A stretch of 54,034 nt of DNA from Alphaproteobacteria bacterium (GTDB lineage Bacteria > Pseudomonadota > Alphaproteobacteria > SMXP01), in assembly GCA_028285305.1 (NCBI GenBank), contig JANQPV010000008.1, forward strand, positions 1 to 54,034. Reading direction: 5' to 3'. This document shows, one piece after another, positions 28,001-36,603 of this stretch (position 1 is the stretch's first letter; every line of letters starts with the position of its first letter). Position numbers and translations under genes: made by a program. A model generated the notes under the pieces. That model saw only the letters and a list, made by a program, of their open reading frames with translations, was not told the DNA's origin and made no database searches.

Positions 28001-28471
28001 TTATTGAACGGCGTTTGTTTTGGACGAGGACAAGAGGTGCGTGCAGGTGTGCCCTTTCGCTTCCTCGCTAAAGCCTTGATTGAGGACATTATCAAGGATG
28101 CATTGGGAGTAGATGCGGTTCGATTCACACGTTTCGAGCGCGGAAGCTTTCAAACAGCCTTGAGTTTTGCGTTCGGCGCAGTCGTTGTGGAGACTGCCGC
28201 AATGGGTTTCGTAAGCCACCTCCATAGAGAGGAAGAACTCCTGCTCGATCTCGTAGCGGGCCATTTCTTCGTCGGTGAGGCCTTGCATGGATGCTGCTTC
28301 CGCTTTGGACTCGGCATACATTTCCCGATATGTCGCCCCTTGCGCTAGGCAGGCTTCATATCCGTCCGTGCGATAGCCGTCTGCTTTGGTGCAAGGATCC
28401 GAACAGGATGCAAGTGAGGCGCCCAGCATTACGGCACCTATGGCCGTGGCCCCCAGGTGCCGAAGCGTCAC
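28001..28471 (-). CDS. Cysteine-rich lipoprotein of unknown function
   Basis: A 156-residue protein with a lipoprotein signal (lipobox LASC, Cys about 23). The mature part is mostly helical and has about nine further cysteines (for example DPCTKADG, YEACLAQG, HCGSLHNDC, GCLKASALETC, SQCILD and HTCTH), which suggests several disulfides in the periplasm. I do not recognise a family. It is coupled by a 4-nt overlap to the S9 peptidase gene upstream. Confidence 0.7.
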   Translation of the reverse strand: MTLRHLGATAIGAVMLGASLASCSDPCTKADGYRTDGYEACLAQGATYREMYAESKAEAASMQGLTDEEMARYEIEQEFFLSMEVAYETHCGSLHNDCAERKTQGCLKASALETCESNRIYSQCILDNVLNQGFSEEAKGHTCTHLLSSSKTNAVQ

Positions 28472-30429
28472 GGACCCTCGCCGTCTACGTGCTCGGCCAC
28501 AAAGGATGTGGTTTCGATCATGACCCGCTTGAGGGCGCGCACGTCGTTCAGGCCGTGCCCTCCAGATTCCAGCGGAAGAAACGAAACTGACTTTTCCGCT
28601 TCGGTGAGGGCCGCCCGCATTCGGGCGCTATGCTCAAAGTCGACATTTTGATCGTCGGTGGCATGCATCAAAAGAACGGGCGCCTGGATTCGATTGGCCA
28701 AATTGACCGGAGACTGGCGCTCCAGCATTCGGCGCTCGTCCTCCAAACTGCCCATTGTCTCATTGAAATATTCGAGACGGTCCTCTTTTTCTCCGCTTCT
28801 CTTCGTCAGATCAACGACGCGCTCAATGCGGTAGGGCAAATCCGTCAGACCGTTGATGCTGGCCGCACATTGCACAAGCTCGGGATACCGGGCCGAAAGC
28901 GTCAGGGCCGCATAACCGCCGTAACTGGCCCCCACGACACACATTCTTTCGCGGTCGGCATACCCTTTGGCGATAAGCGTACGCATGCCATGGGCGATGT
29001 CATCGATCATGCGCTCGCCGTATTGTTTGTACCCGGCCTTTTCGAACGAGACACCGAACCCGCTAGAGCCGCGGAAGTTCGGTTGGAAAACCGCATATCC
29101 ACGACTGGCCCAAAATTGAACGATTGGATCGAACGCCAGGTAGTCACGCGTGAACGGTCCACCGTGAGGATATACGATCACCGGGAGATTGCGTTTCGAT
29201 CCACTCGCCGGCAATGTCAAGTAAGAGCGAATTTCCGCGCCGTCAAAGGTCTTATAGGAGAGGATTTCAACCTTGCTGATGGGTTTTTCGAATTGCGGTG
29301 CGAAATCGCCAATCTGCTCAATGGTCCTGGTGTTGCGATTGTAAAGATAGGCCCGACCCGGCCGCCATGGCTCCTGGGTGAGAAATAACACTCTGTCCAG
29401 CCGGCGCGAAACGGAGGCGATGGACACACGTCCATGCCTGAATTTATTTTCGAGAAAACCCTGGATCGCTTGCAGCCGGTCATCAAAAAAATGATAGCGA
29501 GGGCGATCGTCGATGTAGACCGCGCCAACTACATCGTGGGTGTACGGATGTTCAATGGCAGCAAAAACGTCATAGCCGTCTACGCCGAATATTCGCTTCT
29601 CAATTTCTTGAGACTCCGGATTGAAAGTATAAAGGCCGGCATATTCATCGCCATTTTTCCGGCCAAACATAATGAGGTCGTCATCTTTGTTGAGCCCGAT
29701 CTTGCTCAGAAAACTGGAGTCGTAGGTCCCTTCCCCACGGCGGAAGCGCGCGATTCGTTCCCAGCCTTCATCGCCCTGAACATAGACTTTTTCGACGCGG
29801 GACACCGGTCGGTAGTCATAGCGCAGTTTGACTTCCCCATGGCGGTTGACCCGCCAGCGGTACGTCCATTTCGTTCCTCGCTCGACTCTTTTGGCGGCGC
29901 CGGAATGCAAATTGACCTTGTATAAATTCCACGTGCTTTCAAATCCGTACATTAGGACATGATCGGGGTCGAATGGCAAATTGCTGGCAAAACGAGTCAA
30001 GTTGGGGTTGCTTTGCAATCGCTCAATGTTCGCCATGAGGCGAACAGCATTGCCGCCATCCGCATCCATGGCGGTCATTCGGCTGACGGGAATGGCGTGG
30101 CCATCGACTTCGGCAATGTGCGTGATCGTAACGACAAGCCGTTCATCGTCCACCCATCGTACGCCCGTCAAATAGCTGCCACGGTGGTCCTGCTCCAACA
30201 CGGTTAACTGATCGGCACCGCCATCGATGGTCCATGTTGTGAGAAGATAGTCTTCATGGGGACCCTTGCGGATCATCGCTAAACGCTTGCCGTCGGGCGA
30301 CAGGTCCAAATCCCTTATGTGAGAAGGAGAAATAAACTTATCGATGCCGGGTTTGGCCAGGACTGAAGGTCCCACAAGAGCGGACACCAATCCGACGACC
30401 ATCACTGTCAAAAGCCGCGCCAGCTTCAT
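28468..30429 (-). CDS. S9-family (prolyl oligopeptidase-like) serine peptidase
   Basis: Secreted alpha/beta-hydrolase peptidase, 653 residues. A signal peptide (LLTVMVVGLVSALVGPSVLA) is followed by a beta-propeller-like region (about 30-390) and a catalytic domain with nucleophile motif GASYGGYAAL, Asp in LMHATDDQNVDFEHS and His in SGGHGLND. This is the dipeptidyl/acylaminoacyl-peptidase type. The start has a clear GAGGGG ribosome site. It is followed by the Cys-rich lipoprotein gene. Confidence 0.92.
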   Translation of the reverse strand: MKLARLLTVMVVGLVSALVGPSVLAKPGIDKFISPSHIRDLDLSPDGKRLAMIRKGPHEDYLLTTWTIDGGADQLTVLEQDHRGSYLTGVRWVDDERLVVTITHIAEVDGHAIPVSRMTAMDADGGNAVRLMANIERLQSNPNLTRFASNLPFDPDHVLMYGFESTWNLYKVNLHSGAAKRVERGTKWTYRWRVNRHGEVKLRYDYRPVSRVEKVYVQGDEGWERIARFRRGEGTYDSSFLSKIGLNKDDDLIMFGRKNGDEYAGLYTFNPESQEIEKRIFGVDGYDVFAAIEHPYTHDVVGAVYIDDRPRYHFFDDRLQAIQGFLENKFRHGRVSIASVSRRLDRVLFLTQEPWRPGRAYLYNRNTRTIEQIGDFAPQFEKPISKVEILSYKTFDGAEIRSYLTLPASGSKRNLPVIVYPHGGPFTRDYLAFDPIVQFWASRGYAVFQPNFRGSSGFGVSFEKAGYKQYGERMIDDIAHGMRTLIAKGYADRERMCVVGASYGGYAALTLSARYPELVQCAASINGLTDLPYRIERVVDLTKRSGEKEDRLEYFNETMGSLEDERRMLERQSPVNLANRIQAPVLLMHATDDQNVDFEHSARMRAALTEAEKSVSFLPLESGGHGLNDVRALKRVMIETTSFVAEHVDGEGP

Positions 30430-30592
30430 CTACCCCTCACTCAAACCTCCGGCCGCTCGTTCAATTCGGCGGCCGCGAAACACCAGTGAATGGGCATTTA
30501 TCCGCAGTGTCAAGCAAGGAGACGCGGAGTTTTACTAAATTGATCGTGATGCATGGTTTTCGTGCGCGTCAAGGCCGCTCCGCCGCCCCGAC

Positions 30593-31366
30593 CTAAAAGT
30601 ATTCCGGAACCAAGTGTTGCCCAAAGGCCGCGGATGGCTCGTAGTTGGGATCAATTTCAAGCTCGGGAAAGTCGTCATCGGGATCGGGTAAGTCATCTTC
30701 GTAGGGAATAACGGACAAGAGATGCTTAATGCAGTTGAGACGGGCTTTCTTCTTATTGTTGCCGTTTACCACAAACCAAGGACTGCCAGGCAAATCTGTA
30801 TGTTCGAACATCGCATCGCGCGCTCTGGTATAATCCATCCAACGCCGGCGCGCCTCATAGTCCATTGGGGAAACCTTCCAGCGCTTTATGGGATCCGTCA
30901 CACGTTCTTGAAATCGTTTCTCCTGTATATCTGGCGAGACCTGCAGCCAGTATTTGACAAGAATCAGTCCGGAGTTTTGCAACATGCGCTCGAACTCGGG
31001 GACCGATCTCAAAAACTCACGATATTCCGCATCAGTACAAAAGCCCATCACTCGTTCGACGCCGGCGCGGTTGTACCAAGAGCGATCAAACAAAACCATC
31101 GTGCCTGCCGCGGGCAGTTGGTTGACATATCTTTGAAAGTACCATTGAGAGCGCTCTTGGTCGGTTGGCTTACCCAGCGCCACAACCCGGACGATTCGAG
31201 GATTCATGCGCTGGGCGATCCGTTTTATCACCCCGCCCTTGCCCGCCGCATCACGGCCTTCAAACAGAACGCACACCTTGAGTTTGTTCTTTTTTATATG
31301 GAACTGGAGTTTCACCAATTCCAAGTGAAGTTTGTCCAGCTCTTCGAAGTAGTCTTTTTTCTTCAT
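30593..31366 (-). CDS. ppk2: Polyphosphate kinase 2 (class I type)
   Basis: Uses inorganic polyphosphate to phosphorylate nucleoside diphosphates. The 257-residue single-domain enzyme shows Walker A FEGRDAAGKGGVIKRI, the Walker B-like MVLFDRSWYNRAGVERVMGF with lid Arg, and PMDYEARRRWMDYTRARDAMF. The acidic C-terminal tail (DDLPDPDDDFPELEIDPNYE) is typical of class I PPK2. It is a single gene divergent from the P450. Confidence 0.93.
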   Translation of the reverse strand: MKKKDYFEELDKLHLELVKLQFHIKKNKLKVCVLFEGRDAAGKGGVIKRIAQRMNPRIVRVVALGKPTDQERSQWYFQRYVNQLPAAGTMVLFDRSWYNRAGVERVMGFCTDAEYREFLRSVPEFERMLQNSGLILVKYWLQVSPDIQEKRFQERVTDPIKRWKVSPMDYEARRRWMDYTRARDAMFEHTDLPGSPWFVVNGNNKKKARLNCIKHLLSVIPYEDDLPDPDDDFPELEIDPNYEPSAAFGQHLVPEYF

Positions 31367-31494
31367 TCGCTTTTCTTTATTCAGCCCAAAGATAAACTAA
31401 CTCTCGTCCACAATGTGGTTTGGTGGTTGAACTTTGAGCTTAGGATACATTAATATCAGGCACAACGAACAGGTTTACACTGGAGACGCACGCC

Positions 31495-32712
31495 ATGAGC
31501 GAATTACCCAAGGGCCTGGAGCTTACACCCTTTGACGAAACGTTTAGAGCCAACCCCTACCCCCGCCTTGCTCAGCTCAGGGAAGCCTGTCCTGTTTACC
31601 GGGGCAGCGAGACCAATGATGTGATCGTGACCACCCGAGCCGAAGTGCAGCGGATCCTGCGGGATAAAGAGATGTGGAGTGATCCGCGTAAATCGAACCC
31701 GGACTCGTCCATTCGGCTCTTGGGGGTGGATCTAGAGAGTGAACCGTCCATGTTGCTGGCCGATGATCCGGCCCACAAAAGGCTGCGCGGACTTGTGAAC
31801 AAAGCCTTTACGCCCCGCGCCGTTGAGGCCATGCGCCCTCATATCAAAGAGGTGGTGGCCCAACTTCTCGATGATATTGAGGCTCATCACATTATTGACG
31901 GTCAATTCGAGCTGATAGAGCACTTCGCGGGACCGGTTCCAACGGTCGTTATTGCCGAAATGTTGGGCGTGGATACGTCGCGCCGGGAAGACTTTAAGCG
32001 CTGGTCCGATACCGCCGCCGCCGGGTTCTTCAATCCGCTTCGGACGGAAGAGCAAGAGGCGGCACAGCTTGAAGCCGGAGATAATTTGTGGGCGTTGTTT
32101 CGAGAGGAAATCGGCAAGCGACGCCAGAACCCGAGAAACGATCTCATCAGTGCAATGATTTCTGTCGAGGAGTCAGGCGATCGGTTTACGGAAGAAGAGA
32201 TCATTCAACAGTGTAACCTGTTGCTGATCGCCGGCAATGTGACGACGTGTGATTTGATCGGCAATGGCGTGAAAGCCTTGCTCGACCACCCTGAGCAGTT
32301 GGCGAAACTGCGCGATCGCCCGGAGTTAATCTCCAACGCAGTGGAGGAGATGCTGCGCTTTGAATCGCCGGTTATCAATTCGGGCCGGATTGCGCCTCAT
32401 GACATGGAGATCAAGGGCTGCCCGGTGCATAAAGGCGAGTCCGTCATGGTATCGCTGGGCGCCGCCAATCGGGATCCGTCCGTCCACGAAGACCCCGATG
32501 CATTCGATATTGAGAGGCAAAACCCCCAACACGATTCCTTCGGCGGCGGACGTCATTTTTGCCTTGGCGCGCCCCTCGCCCGGTTAGAGGCACAAGAAGC
32601 GATTAGCGGGCTAATTGCGCGATTTCCGAACCTTCGTCATTCGGATCGCGAACCGGTGTTCCGCACACTGCCGGCCTTTCGCGGCATGGAGAAGTTTTGG
32701 GTTCAGGCTTGA
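31495..32712 (+). CDS. Cytochrome P450
   Basis: Bacterial soluble monooxygenase, 405 residues. The I-helix oxygen-activation motif is LLLIAGNVTTCD, the ExxR is EMLR (VEEMLRFESP), and the heme ligand loop is FGGGRHFCLGAPLARLEA with the axial Cys. The substrate is not predictable; no ferredoxin gene is next to it. A GGAG ribosome site lies in the short gap after the divergent ppk2 promoter region. Confidence 0.95.
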   Translation: MSELPKGLELTPFDETFRANPYPRLAQLREACPVYRGSETNDVIVTTRAEVQRILRDKEMWSDPRKSNPDSSIRLLGVDLESEPSMLLADDPAHKRLRGLVNKAFTPRAVEAMRPHIKEVVAQLLDDIEAHHIIDGQFELIEHFAGPVPTVVIAEMLGVDTSRREDFKRWSDTAAAGFFNPLRTEEQEAAQLEAGDNLWALFREEIGKRRQNPRNDLISAMISVEESGDRFTEEEIIQQCNLLLIAGNVTTCDLIGNGVKALLDHPEQLAKLRDRPELISNAVEEMLRFESPVINSGRIAPHDMEIKGCPVHKGESVMVSLGAANRDPSVHEDPDAFDIERQNPQHDSFGGGRHFCLGAPLARLEAQEAISGLIARFPNLRHSDREPVFRTLPAFRGMEKFWVQA

Positions 32713-32722
32713 ACGCGCGATC

Positions 32723-33373
32723 TTAGCAGAGTTTTTGCGCAATGCAGGATTTGAGGGACGCCCTGAAAGACCTGTTGAGGGTGCCATCCTGCGGGCCGTC
32801 GTAGAGCGAAAGCGCATTTAACTCGCCCTGCATCCATTTGACCACCACGGCGCCGCCGAACCGAAACGTTCTTTGATAGTCCTTGTAGGCGGTATCGACC
32901 TGCCCCAATTGGCTGTAAACTTTGGCCCGGAAACGATACACTTCTGCATCCGTGCGATCAGCCTTTGCCGCGCGATCATAGGCACTTAAGGCATTTTCGA
33001 AGTCGCCTCGGCTTGCATAAATGTGCCCGACATAGAGGTGGGCCTCTGGTTTCTTCGGATTGAGTTGGCGCGCCTCGTTCAAGTCCGTCAGGCCGAGCGC
33101 CATCTCTTCAGGTTCGCCGAAGCAGGCCCTGGACTGTCCATGGCGGTAATAGCTCTCGCCGCGGTTGAATAGCGCTTCCGCCCTTTCGCTTTCGCTGCCT
33201 GATTGGAGGACCGCCGTGCACGCTTCAACACGTTCTTGATGGACTTCCGCGGTGCTGCAGAGATCGATTTCGGTCGTTGCCAATGCCAATTTTGCATTCG
33301 AAGCCACGAGGACCAATGCCAAAGCCGCCCCAATCAACGGGGTTTTCGTCAAGCTAATGGTGTTTACGCGCAT
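32723..33373 (-). CDS. Exported TPR-repeat protein
   Basis: About 216 residues, with a signal peptide (LIGAALALVLVASNAKLALA) followed by TPR-type helical pairs (AEALFNRGESYYRHGQ, PEAHLYVGHIYASRGDFENALSAYDRAAK and AEVYRFRAKVYSQLGQVDTAYKDYQRT). Probably a periplasmic protein-interaction scaffold. The ATG at 33373 is preferred over a GTG at 33391. Convergent with the P450, with 10 nt between the stops. Confidence 0.82.
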   Translation of the reverse strand: MRVNTISLTKTPLIGAALALVLVASNAKLALATTEIDLCSTAEVHQERVEACTAVLQSGSESERAEALFNRGESYYRHGQSRACFGEPEEMALGLTDLNEARQLNPKKPEAHLYVGHIYASRGDFENALSAYDRAAKADRTDAEVYRFRAKVYSQLGQVDTAYKDYQRTFRFGGAVVVKWMQGELNALSLYDGPQDGTLNRSFRASLKSCIAQKLC

Positions 33374-33742
33374 GCCCCACTCACAAATCACAGCAGAAAT
33401 CTATCATAATTGGTGATCGTTGCAAATGGCGTGCGCGGACGCTCACGAAAACGCGAAGACGAGCCGGATGTGACCGTTTGCATGCGGTATGGGATTAGTT
33501 AACTGAGCCGTACGAAGACTAAGTACCGACAACCATAGCGCCTACCGAGAACAAATGGCGCCTATTTGTTGCGAATTTTTTTCGCGTGATGTTGCGAAAT
33601 AAGTTATGCCTTTGAAATCATTGTATAAAAGCATGAGGGTGGTGGCCCCTCCCGAACGGCAAGTGGCCTAGCAAATTCAACGGCTTACGTGTTGCGAAAA
33701 CCAAAGCAGCCCAACGGATTTCCTTGAGCCCAAAGAGGTCTG
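33374..33742. other. Noncoding region at the left boundary of the tRNA-Leu insertion
   Basis: No gene is visible in these 369 bp. They hold a perfect inverted repeat (aacaaat 33550-33556 / atttgtt 33564-33570) and four copies of the word GTTGCGAA (33568, 33591, 33691 and 33742) spread around the left direct repeat at 33640-33654. Confidence 0.6.
33640..33654. repeat. Left direct repeat (attL-like) of the tRNA-Leu island
   Basis: 15 bp tggtggcccctcccg, identical to the 3' end, including CCA, of the tRNA-Leu gene at 36882-36896. Identity stops at both ends. This is the arrangement left by site-specific integration into a tRNA 3' end. Confidence 0.75.
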
Positions 33743-34428
33743 TTGCGAAAGCGTGAAATGGCCTTCGACCTCGAAACCACCGGCCTCGATCCCAAGAAAG
33801 GCCATCGCATCATCGCGGTGGGCGCAGTCGAACTTGTGGACCACATCCCCACCGGCAACCATTTCCACGCCTACATCAATCCTCGCCGCTCTATTGATCC
33901 CGAAGCGCTGAAGGTACACGGCCTGCCCTCCTCGTTCCTTCGAACGCAACCGGTCTTCGCCGAGGTGTGGCCCAAGCTCAAAGAGTTCATCGGCGACGAT
34001 CCTTTGGTGATCCATAACGCCGCCTTCGACCTTGCCTTCCTGAAAGCCGAAATAGACCGCCTCGGCGAGACGCCATCGACACCCTGCATATGGCGCGGCT
34101 GAAGTTCCCAGGAGCGCATGTGACGCTCGATGCTCTGTGCACGAAGTTCAAAGTCAACAAGGACGCCCGGTAGCTGCATAGGGCGTTGGTGGATCTGCAG
34201 CTTCTGGCGCACGTCTTCACGAATTTGAAGGGTGGGAGGCAAGCCGATCTTTTGTTGGCTCAATTGGACAATGATTATTCAGATATGAGCAACTATACGT
34301 TGGTGAAGCGTGCCACTATCAGAGTTCCGCCCACAGGGGCAGAAGTGAAAGCACACCGAAAATTCCTCTCCAACAAGGTTCCGAACGCCAAATGTTGGGG
34401 ATTCTTCGAGCGGAAGCTTCTCTTGTAA
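33743..34428 (+). pseudogene. dnaQ: DNA polymerase III epsilon subunit-like gene, frameshifted and interrupted
   Basis: The first part encodes the 3'-5' exonuclease ExoI motif FDLETTGLDP and ExoII FIGDDPLVIHNAAFDLAFL. At about 34070 the frame is lost next to an apparent deletion of several codons. The continuation IDTLHMARLKFPGA...TLDALCTKFKV is read in another frame from 34075. An in-frame TAG at 34171-34173 then replaces an expected residue just before the ExoIII-like LHRALVDLQLLAHVF, and the homology runs on to GGRQADLLLA and the C-terminal tail. Two independent lesions make this a pseudogene. It starts with TTG behind an AGAGG ribosome site. The chromosome presumably has an intact dnaQ elsewhere. 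Confidence 0.85.
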
Positions 34429-34473
34429 GAACCTCCAGCTGCGTGTTCCGATTGCCCTTAATCTTAGGCGCAC

Positions 34474-35466
34474 TTAAAGAGACTTCATCTCAGCCCCTTC
34501 GACTTGGGTTTGCTGACCGGTTGATGTCGTATCCCTTTTATCCGGATCGCGCGTCGTCAGCATTGTCTTCCCGTTGAAGGTCGAAGCGTTCAGCAGATCT
34601 TCAATTTTAAAGCCTCTAAACAATTCTTCGAATTGTTGTTCTGAAAACAATCCAAATCCGTTCAAATTTTCGGTTTTCAGGTCTGACAAACTACCCAGAC
34701 CGTCGATCAACTTTTCATTCTCGTGCCGCCTAAATAGTATCCTCCCACACATCATCATGGATCCTGTGTGACGTCTAAGCAAAAGGCCTACAATGTTGTC
34801 CATCGGCTCTTTACTATAAGAAAGACCAACGAAGACTGGTGTTCCTCCGTGCCGTTCAGTTCCAACCAAGAAATTGTTCTCATCGCAACAAACAACTTTA
34901 CCTCGATAGAGGTTCGGAAGGTTGGCCTCAGGCCTAACAGATGTATTCGGAATAATGTCTTCAAACTCTAGGTGGGGGGGGTTCGCGTCCTCGTACGGCT
35001 TGATCCAGGTGAGACCAGTAATCACCGGTTCGCTTATCGGGTTGGTAGTATGATGGCGCAATCGCGCAAAGCGATACAAACCACTTATGTTTTCGCTTAT
35101 CTCCATCAGATCCTCGCGCGTAACTTTTCGCACACCAGGAAAAACCTCTCGCAACGGATCATCTTTGGACCGATCTTGACGGGAGATTCCCTTGAGGCAA
35201 TCTAAGGCGAGTTCGACCCAAGGCGGCATGACATCGATGTTGTTTTCTGCTATTTCGAGCAACCTCCCGCGAAATTCTTCGTGAAGATGGTCATATGCGC
35301 CGTCCTGAAGAAAATGACGGCGAAACTTACTCCCGTCAATCACTCCTCCCTGCTTTCCACTAGAGTCGAGGACAATTGATCTGTAACTTACGTCGCCGTT
35401 TGACTGGTAGCGGAGAAAGTCGAACACGCACTGAAAAGCCCCAAGTTCCTCAGTCGTGAGAGCCAT
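34474..35466 (-). CDS. Unrecognised 330-residue island protein
   Basis: I do not recognise the family. The start at 35466 (MALTTEELGAF) follows AAGGA at good spacing; an open extension to 35553 lacks support. The N-terminal about 120 residues are helical and charged. The middle (about 130-270) looks like a beta-rich sensor-like domain (ISGLYRFARLRH, SEPVITGLTWIKPY, LPNLYRGKVVCCDENNFLVGTERHGGTPVFVGLSY and GSMMMCGRILFRRHE). The C-terminus is polar. There is no membrane segment or signal peptide. Two palindromic operator-like sites lie 80-116 bp upstream. The gene is more AT-rich than the surroundings. Confidence 0.7.
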   Translation of the reverse strand: MALTTEELGAFQCVFDFLRYQSNGDVSYRSIVLDSSGKQGGVIDGSKFRRHFLQDGAYDHLHEEFRGRLLEIAENNIDVMPPWVELALDCLKGISRQDRSKDDPLREVFPGVRKVTREDLMEISENISGLYRFARLRHHTTNPISEPVITGLTWIKPYEDANPPHLEFEDIIPNTSVRPEANLPNLYRGKVVCCDENNFLVGTERHGGTPVFVGLSYSKEPMDNIVGLLLRRHTGSMMMCGRILFRRHENEKLIDGLGSLSDLKTENLNGFGLFSEQQFEELFRGFKIEDLLNASTFNGKTMLTTRDPDKRDTTSTGQQTQVEGAEMKSL

Positions 35467-35546
35467 TTCATAATTCCTTAAGATATTAGAGCGATTGGAC
35501 CAAGCAGCGGTAATATGGCAATATCTTCGCGGATTCCACATCATAT

Positions 35547-35560
35547 TTGCCAATTCGGCC
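35547..35560. promoter_or_regulatory. Operator-like palindrome, imperfect copy
   Basis: ttgccaattcggcc is an imperfect match to the perfect palindrome 20 bp to the right, centre to centre (two helical turns). Confidence 0.5.
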
Positions 35561-35565
35561 TTGAA

Positions 35566-35582
35566 ATTGCCGATTCGGCAAT
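35566..35582. promoter_or_regulatory. Operator-like perfect palindrome
   Basis: ATTGCCGA-T-TCGGCAAT, 8-bp arms around one base, between the divergent unknown gene and the ribbon-helix-helix gene. With the imperfect copy it forms a tandem operator, probably for a regulator of this island. Confidence 0.6.
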
Positions 35583-35721
35583 TTAGACTGAGACTTGGAA
35601 CAGATAGAGGGATTGTTTCAAAAATGGGGGCTCTGTTGATTACATTGAGTTCGAGTCACATGTCAAACGTTTCGCGGGGCCCAACCCGAGCTTGTCCGAG
35701 ATGCGATAGTGGAGAAGGATA

Positions 35722-35955
35722 ATGTCGGCGACCGACCTGAAACTTGTTGGGTTTCGAGTACCTGCGGAAATCAAAGAGGATCTTCAAAAGGAGGCTGAAA
35801 ACGCTGGCTTCTCTACTGTAGCATCTTATCTTCGATCAGCTTGGCGCCTGGCTAAAGCGCGACCAGATCTTTTGAGCCAAATTGAAGCCGAAGAATTGGA
35901 CTACCAACAAAACCGCCCCATGAGCTGTTATCATCCAATGGCTCGGCGCGAATAA
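35722..35955 (+). CDS. Ribbon-helix-helix DNA-binding protein
   Basis: A 77-residue protein with a clear RHH fold: strand KLVGFRVPAEI, helix KEDLQKEAENAG, turn FSTVA and helix SYLRSAWRLAKA, then an acidic and polar tail. Proteins of this kind are antitoxins or small repressors. There is no toxin gene immediately after it; instead a palindrome, a promoter and a structured noncoding stretch follow. A ribosome site AAGGA lies close to the ATG. Confidence 0.75.
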   Translation: MSATDLKLVGFRVPAEIKEDLQKEAENAGFSTVASYLRSAWRLAKARPDLLSQIEAEELDYQQNRPMSCYHPMARRE

Positions 35956-36272
35956 TTGCTACGCGTTACGCGTATCTCTTCTTGACAACGATTAACTGTG
36001 TTCTATTGTAACATTACTCTTTAATGGGTAGTGCTTTGTTTGCGTGGTGCTCTATTGAGGGGTGCAGGGGAAGTCGGATTGCAGCCGACTTCACACCTGC
36101 TGTTTCACTGGTGAGAATTATGCTACCACACCAGGAAAGACACTTATCTAATGTTTCGTCGGGTTAAAGTCAACTCGGCCACGCTTTCCTGCGGTTTTTC
36201 TCACCTTTCGCCAACCGCCCCAATTCCGCTAAATCGGCACAATTGGGGCACTTGCTCGAAAGCGAGGAAGCC
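35956..36272 (+). promoter_or_regulatory. Palindrome, promoter and structured leader or small RNA
   Basis: No gene is visible in these 317 bp. In order they hold a palindrome tacgcg-tta-cgcgta (35960-35974), a perfect -35 TTGACA (35982-35987) with a weak -10 about 16-17 bp further (36004-36010), and a strong bulged hairpin (gcagg 36064-36068 and aagtcgg 36071-36077 pairing with ccgactt 36085-36091 and cctgc 36096-36100). A second hairpin (ctggtg 36108-36113 / caccag 36129-36134) follows. The transcript would run into the small membrane protein gene, so this is either its structured 5' leader or an independent RNA. Confidence 0.5.
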
Positions 36273-36596
36273 ATGACAAATAATGTCACAGGTCCCGTCG
36301 AACAGATCATTGTGTTTGTCGTTTCCGTTTTCACCGGTGACGGCGGCCACTACGTAGGCATGTTCGCTGATGAAGGTGGTGTTCAGCACCTTTTCCTAGG
36401 TGTCGTTGTATACGTTTTTCATGAAAACATTCGACGGGCGTTCAACACGCTAGTGCGCGGTATTGCGCGGGCTGTACTCAGATGCACCAAGAAGTTACGC
36501 CAGGCCATGAATGCTTGGATCGTCGCTGCAACTGTCTTCTGCTCCGGTGCGATCTGGACATGGTTTTCGTATCCCTGGATGATCGTTCTGGGATGA
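36273..36596 (+). CDS. Small hydrophobic island protein, function unknown
   Basis: A 107-residue protein with a hydrophobic N-terminal stretch (IIVFVVSVFTG), a second one (VQHLFLGVVVYVFH), a basic amphipathic middle (RRAFNTLVRGIARAVLRCTKKLRQ) and a C-terminal membrane helix (WIVAATVFCSGAIWTWFSYPWMIVLG). I do not recognise it; a holin-like or small membrane-effector protein is possible but unsupported. The ATG at 36273 follows GAGG at good spacing. A strong hairpin ends the unit 8 nt after the stop. Confidence 0.55.
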   Translation: MTNNVTGPVEQIIVFVVSVFTGDGGHYVGMFADEGGVQHLFLGVVVYVFHENIRRAFNTLVRGIARAVLRCTKKLRQAMNAWIVAATVFCSGAIWTWFSYPWMIVLG

Positions 36597-36603
36597 CACC
36601 TTT

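Noticed and set aside
28630-29388. 252-codon plus-strand frame opposite the S9 peptidase
   Set aside because: Antisense to the catalytic domain with intact Ser/Asp/His motifs.
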